Source: Calditrichia bacterium
Lineage (GTDB): Bacteria > Calditrichota > Calditrichia > JAJRVZ01
NCBI GenBank assembly: GCA_030634505.1
Contig: DAOWAQ010000038.1
Span: 1 to 10,587, forward strand
Direction of reading: 5' to 3'
DNA length: 10,587 bases
Shown here: positions 7,117 through 10,587 of the stretch, piece after piece
How the letters are laid out: each line of letters starts with the position of its first letter
Position numbering within the stretch: the first letter of the stretch is position 1
Made by a program: the position numbers and the translations under genes
The notes under the pieces: model-generated
Databases searched by the model: none
What the model saw: the letters and a program-made list of their open reading frames with translations, nothing else
Told to the model about the DNA's origin: nothing

Positions 7117-7149
7117 TTAACCACAGAAACACACTGATATACACAGAAT
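7117..7149 (+). repeat. Left terminal inverted repeat of the GxxExxY cassette, three 10-bp-phased boxes
   Basis: Starts TTAACCAC and contains CACAGA at 7122-7127, CACTGA at 7132-7137 and CACAGA at 7142-7147, exactly 10 bp apart. It is the inverted partner of 7532-7564. Confidence 0.8.
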
Positions 7150-7151
7150 TA

Positions 7152-7526
7152 TCAAAAAACTCTTCTTAGCATTTCGAATTTATTTGAGCCAAAATTAAAT
7201 AATAATCCTAATTTAATACCTGTTGTTTTTAAATAATTTATCAACTGTGCTTCATCAGCTTTTGTAATATTTTTTATTGCTTTATTTTCTACTATTATTT
7301 TATTATCCACTATCAAATCGGCTTTAAACCTATTTTTAAATATTTTCGTTTTATATTTTACATCTAATTCGATTTGCCTTTTATACTCTAATTTTATTTG
7401 TTCAAATTCATAACACAAAGCATCTTCGTAAACAGACTCTAAAAATCCCGGACCAAGTTCTCTATACACCTCCTGTGCCGCTCCAATAATTTTATATGAT
7501 AATTCTTCATATAGTAATTTAGTCAT
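7152..7526 (-). CDS. GxxExxY protein (PD-(D/E)XK nuclease-like superfamily)
   Basis: A 124-residue protein of the GxxExxY family (PDDEXK_3 type), named from the motif seen here as G27-FLE-SV-Y33 inside GPGFLESVYEDAL. A nuclease-like core is suggested by KADLIVDNKIIVENKAI, giving D70, E80 and K82 in a D-x(9)-E-x-K arrangement. The second half of that motif reads VENK where IELK is common. QLINYLKTTG (94-103) and the closing LGLLFNFG (107-114) are also typical. Family members are abundant in environmental bacteria and their biological role is unknown to me. The gene is on the same strand as the nqr genes, lacks a visible Shine-Dalgarno sequence and is tightly framed by inverted repeats, so it probably rides on nqr transcription. 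A nucleic-acid role, perhaps acting on its own flanking repeats, is inference. Confidence 0.9.
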   Translation of the reverse strand: MTKLLYEELSYKIIGAAQEVYRELGPGFLESVYEDALCYEFEQIKLEYKRQIELDVKYKTKIFKNRFKADLIVDNKIIVENKAIKNITKADEAQLINYLKTTGIKLGLLFNFGSNKFEMLRRVF

Positions 7527-7531
7527 TTAAT

Positions 7532-7564
7532 TTTCTGTGTTATTCCGTGTGTATCAGTGGTTAA
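7532..7564 (-). repeat. Right terminal inverted repeat of the GxxExxY cassette, three 10-bp-phased boxes
   Basis: Read on the minus strand it begins TTAACCAC and holds CACTGA (7554-7559), CACGGA (7544-7549) and CACAGA (7534-7539), again at exact 10-bp steps. It is the inverted partner of 7117-7149 and ends 6 bp before the nqrD stop codon at 7571-7573. Confidence 0.8.
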
Positions 7565-7570
7565 TTTTCC

Positions 7571-8248
7571 CTATTGTTCAAATTTTTTACTTATCACTCG
7601 TTGCCCCCAGATAATCAATCCTAACAAGATAAATGCACCGGGAGATAAAACCATTAATCCCATATTTTCATAACCGGCTGCATACCATCCATCAGGGATA
7701 ATCTGATATCCTAACAAACTTCCACTACCCAAGAATTCTCTACCAATAGCAACTATTATTAATATTGCAGCGTACCCAAGACCGTTACCTAATCCATCAA
7801 GAAAAGAAGGCCATGGTTTGTTTTGCAATGCAAAAGCTTCTGCCCTACCCAGGATAATACAATTTGTAATTATTAAGCCCACAAAAACACTTAGTTTTTT
7901 ACTGATATCATATAAATAAGCCTTGAGTACTTGATCCACAAGAATCACCAGAGTAGCGACCACTGCCAATTCTACAATAATTCTGATTTTACTCGGAATC
8001 AAATTGCGTAATAATGAAATTGCTACATTTGAAATAGCAAGTACCGCAATTACCGCCAATGACATAACAAGTGCTGTATTTACCTGAACTGTAACAGCTA
8101 ATGCTGAACAAATTCCCAACACTTGAAGAGTAATCGGATTATTATCTGACAATGGATCAGAAAGTGTTCTTCTGTTTTTCTTAGAAAAAAGTTTTTCTTT
8201 CTTTTTTACCTCAACTTTTTTCTCAACCGCAGCATCAGTTTCTGCCAT
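7571..8248 (-). CDS. nqrD: Na+-translocating NADH:quinone reductase subunit D
   Basis: A 225-residue NqrD, an integral subunit with about six membrane helices that forms the Fe-binding pair with NqrE. The expected cysteines are in LGICSALAVT (C47) and ITNCIILGRAEAF (C130). The N-terminus has a strongly charged extension, roughly residues 1-25, rich in Lys and Glu (KKVEVKKKEKLFSKKNRR), before the standard start of the family; usual NqrD proteins are nearer 205-212 residues. The ATG at 8246-8248 has GGAG eight bases upstream, lying inside the last codons of nqrC, and only 5 bp separate the two genes. Six bases beyond its stop begins the GxxExxY cassette, where nqrE would normally follow. Confidence 0.96.
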   Translation of the reverse strand: MAETDAAVEKKVEVKKKEKLFSKKNRRTLSDPLSDNNPITLQVLGICSALAVTVQVNTALVMSLAVIAVLAISNVAISLLRNLIPSKIRIIVELAVVATLVILVDQVLKAYLYDISKKLSVFVGLIITNCIILGRAEAFALQNKPWPSFLDGLGNGLGYAAILIIVAIGREFLGSGSLLGYQIIPDGWYAAGYENMGLMVLSPGAFILLGLIIWGQRVISKKFEQ

Positions 8249-8253
8249 ATTTA

Positions 8254-8976
8254 TTACTCCATTTCCTCTTTATTTATTTTAGCAAAATAAGGTTCATATT
8301 TTAACAATTCTTGTTTTAAAAAATTTGTTACGCCGTTTCCGGTTAAAGTTGATCCACTAATTCCATCTACATAATGAGATTGTTTATCTGTTTCTATTTT
8401 TTCGGCAACTTTACCTTTCACTACTGTAATAGATACTAACTCCCCTTCATCAGATCTTATTTTTTTTCCTTTGAAACTTGATGTAAACCAGTCTTTATCT
8501 ATTTCTCCACCCAGTCCCGGTGTTTCACCATGCTGATAAAAAGTAATTCCTTTAACTGTGATACCATCCGGTTCCAATGCAAGGTATCCGTAAATAGTCG
8601 ACCATAATCCTTTTCCTGATACAGGGATTATGTAAGAAGACAATTGATCATCTTTTTCTGAGAAGTAAATAGGCAATAGATCCGTATCGACTTTGGGATC
8701 GATATCAGATACTTGTTTACCTTCAATAATATTACCCTCTAAATCCAAAACTGATGTTTTAATATGATCATCGTAAATTCTTTGAATATCCTGCCGGGAG
8801 AATTGTTTTCCCTCTTCAGCTTTAAAACCTGCTGAGGCAATAATATTTTTTTGTTTATCTAAAGCAATATTTTCCTGTTGTCGATCTTTTAGTAAATTCG
8901 CTGCTGAAGAAAGAAGGATGCTGCATGTTATTGTAACCATTGCGGCAAAAAACAGTGTATAAGAATTTTTATGCAC
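8254..8976 (-). CDS. nqrC: Na+-translocating NADH:quinone reductase subunit C
   Basis: NqrC of 240 residues, with one N-terminal membrane helix (about 5-27) and a large periplasmic domain that carries covalently bound FMN. The start is chosen at GTG 8974-8976, because a perfect AGGAGG lies seven bases upstream and the protein then begins HKNSYTLFF.., as in relatives. An upstream ATG at 9019-9021 would add 15 residues and lacks such support. The gene overlaps the end of nqrB by 8 bp, a sign of translational coupling. The domain contains GLGGEIDKDWF (155-165 in this numbering) and the flavinylation motif DGISGSTLTGNGV, with Thr210 as the expected FMN acceptor modified by ApbE. The residue before this threonine is Ser where Ala is common (SGST in place of SGAT). 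Confidence 0.95.
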   Translation of the reverse strand: MHKNSYTLFFAAMVTITCSILLSSAANLLKDRQQENIALDKQKNIIASAGFKAEEGKQFSRQDIQRIYDDHIKTSVLDLEGNIIEGKQVSDIDPKVDTDLLPIYFSEKDDQLSSYIIPVSGKGLWSTIYGYLALEPDGITVKGITFYQHGETPGLGGEIDKDWFTSSFKGKKIRSDEGELVSITVVKGKVAEKIETDKQSHYVDGISGSTLTGNGVTNFLKQELLKYEPYFAKINKEEME

Positions 8977-10153
8977 GACGCAACCTCCTGCGTATATTTG
9001 CTTGTACCACATAATAATCAATTAATGGTGCAAAAACATTCATAAATAATATAGCCAACATCATACCTTCCGGATATGCCGGATTAATTGTCCTGATTAA
9101 GATAGCCAAAACACCAATAGCAATACCATAAATCCATTTTCCTGTATTTGTGCCTGCTGCACTAACCGGGTCCGTAGCCATAAAAACTAATCCGAAGGCA
9201 AAACCACCCATGACTAAATGATAATGCGGAGGTAATGAAAAAATTCCTGAAGTGGAAGGTCCTGCAACAAAATTCATCAATAAAACTGATCCATAGCCAC
9301 CAATTAGAACAGCCAGCATAATCCTCCAGCTACCAATACCGGTGATCAGCAAAATTGCAGCGCCAATAAGAATAGCTAATGTTGATGTTTCTCCTATACT
9401 TCCCGGAATCATTCCCATAAACATTTGCTCCCAGCTAAATCCGGCACTATTCACTGCTTCAACAGCAGATTTACCGGCTTCAGTATTAGAGGCAATCAAT
9501 AGTGGAGTAGCCCCTGAGAACCCATCTACTATTTTTTCTTTAGTGTTATCCAGTAATGTCCAGACTTTATCGCCGGATATTTTTCCCGGATATGTAAAAA
9601 ACAGAAATGCGCGAGCCGTCAATGCGGGGTTGAAAATATTCATACCTGTTCCGCCAAATACTTCTTTTCCGATAATAACACCAAATGTCACGGCAACGGC
9701 TACCTGCCACAAAGGTATTGTTGGAGGTAATACAAGAACAAATAAAATTCCCGTAACGAAGAAGCCCTCATTTATTTCATGCTTTCTGACAAGAGCAAAA
9801 AGTATTTCCCAAAATAATCCTACAGCATATGTAACAATTATTATCGGAAGCATTACCAGAAAACCTTTCCAGAAACTCATTAGAAAATCAGCATCTACAC
9901 CTATTGCTTTGTATGCCTGAAATCCGATATTGTAAGCGCCCATGATAGCAGCTGGAACCAGAGCTATAACAACTGTCATCATAAATCTTTTTGAATCTAT
10001 TTTGTCACGGATATGCGGACCGCGGTTGGTTCTGTCTTTCGTCGTAAGAAAAAATGTGTCGATGACTTCAAACAAATAATAAAAATACTCAAACTTTCCG
10101 CTTTTACTGAACATTGGCGCCAGTTTATCACTCAATTTTCTTATTATTTTCAA
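8969..10153 (-). CDS. nqrB: Na+-translocating NADH:quinone reductase subunit B
   Basis: A 394-residue NqrB, the main membrane subunit. It takes part in Na+ translocation and quinone reduction and holds covalent FMN and riboflavin. The hydrophilic N-terminus (1-55) is followed by many membrane helices. The flavinylation motif DGFSGATPL (210-218) contains Thr216, the predicted FMN acceptor. Other family blocks are KEVFGGTGMNIFNPALTARAF (starting at residue 163) and MATDPVSAAGTNTGKW near the C-terminus. The start is TTG at 10151-10153 with AAGGAT five bases upstream; the next in-frame Met (residue 14) lacks this support and would cut conserved sequence. The gene begins 44 bp after nqrA and its last 8 bp overlap nqrC. 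Length is slightly below the roughly 400-415 residues common in the family. Confidence 0.97.
   Translation of the reverse strand: MKIIRKLSDKLAPMFSKSGKFEYFYYLFEVIDTFFLTTKDRTNRGPHIRDKIDSKRFMMTVVIALVPAAIMGAYNIGFQAYKAIGVDADFLMSFWKGFLVMLPIIIVTYAVGLFWEILFALVRKHEINEGFFVTGILFVLVLPPTIPLWQVAVAVTFGVIIGKEVFGGTGMNIFNPALTARAFLFFTYPGKISGDKVWTLLDNTKEKIVDGFSGATPLLIASNTEAGKSAVEAVNSAGFSWEQMFMGMIPGSIGETSTLAILIGAAILLITGIGSWRIMLAVLIGGYGSVLLMNFVAGPSTSGIFSLPPHYHLVMGGFAFGLVFMATDPVSAAGTNTGKWIYGIAIGVLAILIRTINPAYPEGMMLAILFMNVFAPLIDYYVVQANIRRRLRRA
8984..8989 (-). promoter_or_regulatory. Ribosome binding site deciding the GTG start of nqrC
   Basis: Perfect AGGAGG on the minus strand, inside the 3' end of nqrB and seven bases before GTG at 8974-8976. 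It moves the nqrC start 45 bases downstream of the longest possible reading. Confidence 0.8.
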
Positions 10154-10158
10154 TTTCT

Positions 10159-10164
10159 ATCCTT
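10159..10164 (-). promoter_or_regulatory. Ribosome binding site deciding the TTG start of nqrB
   Basis: AAGGAT on the minus strand, five bases before TTG at 10151-10153, in the 44-bp gap after nqrA. Confidence 0.6.
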
Positions 10165-10197
10165 TTTAAAATTTAGACTTTTAACTTTTTATTTTCT

Positions 10198-10587
10198 CTA
10201 TCCTTCTTTTTCCAAAATATTCAATCCGTTTAGAATGTATTCACCAAAATCAATTTTAGATGGACAAATATAAGAACATAAAGTAAAATCTTCAGCATCA
10301 ACTTCAAGTAATCCTAAAGCTATCATTTCCTCAATGTCTTCGGCCATGATACTTTTAACAAGGTGTACAGGTAATATATCCATTGGCAACATTTTTTCGT
10401 AATCACCGGTTTGAATGAATGCTCTTTTTCCTCCATGGATCCGGGTATCTTTTACATATTCTTTTGAAGGGAAAAATTTTGATAGAAAAGTACGTGAAAA
10501 ACTTTCCTGTCTTAACCCTGGAGCAAGCCATCCAAAAAATTCTCTGTCACGTCCTTCCGGAATTACTGTAATCATTCTGTGTTTAAA
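10198..10587 (-). CDS. nqrA: Na+-translocating NADH:quinone reductase subunit A, C-terminal part only
   Basis: The last 129 or so residues of NqrA, the soluble subunit of Na+-NQR and normally about 445-450 residues long. The frame stays open to the window edge (codons FKHR precede the ATG at 10573-10575), so that ATG is internal and the true start lies outside. Family features are VIPEGRDREFFGW near the start of the visible part, then MDILPVHLVKSI, and the closing block LCSYICPSKIDFGEYILNGL and ILEKEG. Being first in transcription order, it implies that the nqr promoter lies outside the window. A 44-bp gap separates it from nqrB. Confidence 0.95.
   Translation of the reverse strand, partial: FKHRMITVIPEGRDREFFGWLAPGLRQESFSRTFLSKFFPSKEYVKDTRIHGGKRAFIQTGDYEKMLPMDILPVHLVKSIMAEDIEEMIALGLLEVDAEDFTLCSYICPSKIDFGEYILNGLNILEKEG

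Larger units (their letters stand above)
7117..7564. mobile_element. 448-bp GxxExxY cassette inserted between nqrD and nqrE
   Basis: A compact unit bounded by imperfect 33-bp inverted repeats (7117-7149 and 7532-7564; 26 of 33 positions match). Both outer ends read TTAACCAC when oriented inward. One gene fills the interior, with its stop codon 2 bp from one repeat and its ATG 5 bp from the other. The element begins 6 bp beyond the nqrD stop and ends 10 bp before the nqrE ribosome binding site, an insertion that spares both genes. No transposase is encoded, so movement would be non-autonomous or would depend on the encoded PD-(D/E)XK-like protein. The shared TTAA at both ends may be a target duplication or part of the repeat. 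Mobility is inferred from architecture. Confidence 0.7.

Noticed and set aside
7117..7564. Classical insertion sequence
   Set aside because: No transposase motif is encoded; the only gene is a GxxExxY protein, so the unit is described as a cassette with inferred mobility.
8977..9021. A longer NqrC start at the ATG 9019-9021
   Set aside because: It would overlap nqrB by 53 bp and add 15 residues without family support, while GTG at 8974-8976 has a perfect AGGAGG at good spacing.
9342..9920. Long plus-strand open frame of 192 codons
   Set aside because: It lies wholly antisense to nqrB, has no recognisable motifs and no ribosome binding site that stands out; nqrB is certain.
5213..10587. RNF complex instead of NQR
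   Set aside because: The NqrA C-terminus, the single-helix NqrF with ferredoxin, FAD and NADH domains, and no RnfB/RnfC ferredoxin-type subunits identify NQR.

Overview
The window is AT-rich and almost entirely bacterial coding sequence. The nqr gene order, the style of NqrC, NqrF and NqrM, and a GxxExxY gene all suggest a member of the Bacteroidota/Ignavibacteriota (FCB) group. This is inferred from protein flavour, and the phylum is not proven from the window alone.

Left part (about 1-3660): a set of unrelated genes. A decayed ispG (plus strand, 49-898) carries a nonsense codon and a large internal deletion with a frame change. It converges on a DHH/DHHA1 phosphoesterase gene of the NrnA type (minus strand, 906-1886). 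Next comes a PAP2-family membrane phosphatase (minus strand, 1988-2548). A zinc-binding alcohol dehydrogenase/quinone oxidoreductase-like gene diverges from it (plus strand, 2628-3654) and is interrupted by a one-base frameshift in a run of eight G.

Right part (about 3734-10587): the sodium-pumping NADH:quinone oxidoreductase (Na+-NQR) locus. On the minus strand, in transcription order, lie nqrA (3' end only, running off the window), nqrB, nqrC, nqrD, a foreign cassette, nqrE, nqrF and, after a gap with nested hairpins, apbE. A small nqrM-like gene lies on the plus strand and converges on apbE. Together these encode the six-subunit pump plus two maturation factors: ApbE, which attaches FMN covalently to NqrB and NqrC, and NqrM, which helps assemble the Fe site between NqrD and NqrE. 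The FMN-acceptor threonines, the NqrD/NqrE cysteines and the NqrF [2Fe-2S], FAD and NADH motifs are all visible, so the pump looks functional.

The most unusual structure is a compact 448-bp cassette (7117-7564) between nqrD and nqrE. A single GxxExxY (PD-(D/E)XK-like) gene fills it. It is bounded by imperfect 33-bp inverted repeats, each starting with TTAA and made of three CACNGA boxes spaced exactly 10 bp apart. The cassette sits 6 bp after the nqrD stop and 10 bp before the nqrE ribosome binding site, so it looks like a mobile unit that entered the operon without breaking a gene.

No tRNA, rRNA, CRISPR array or classical transposase gene was seen. No stretch longer than 300 bases lacks a gene or gene remnant.
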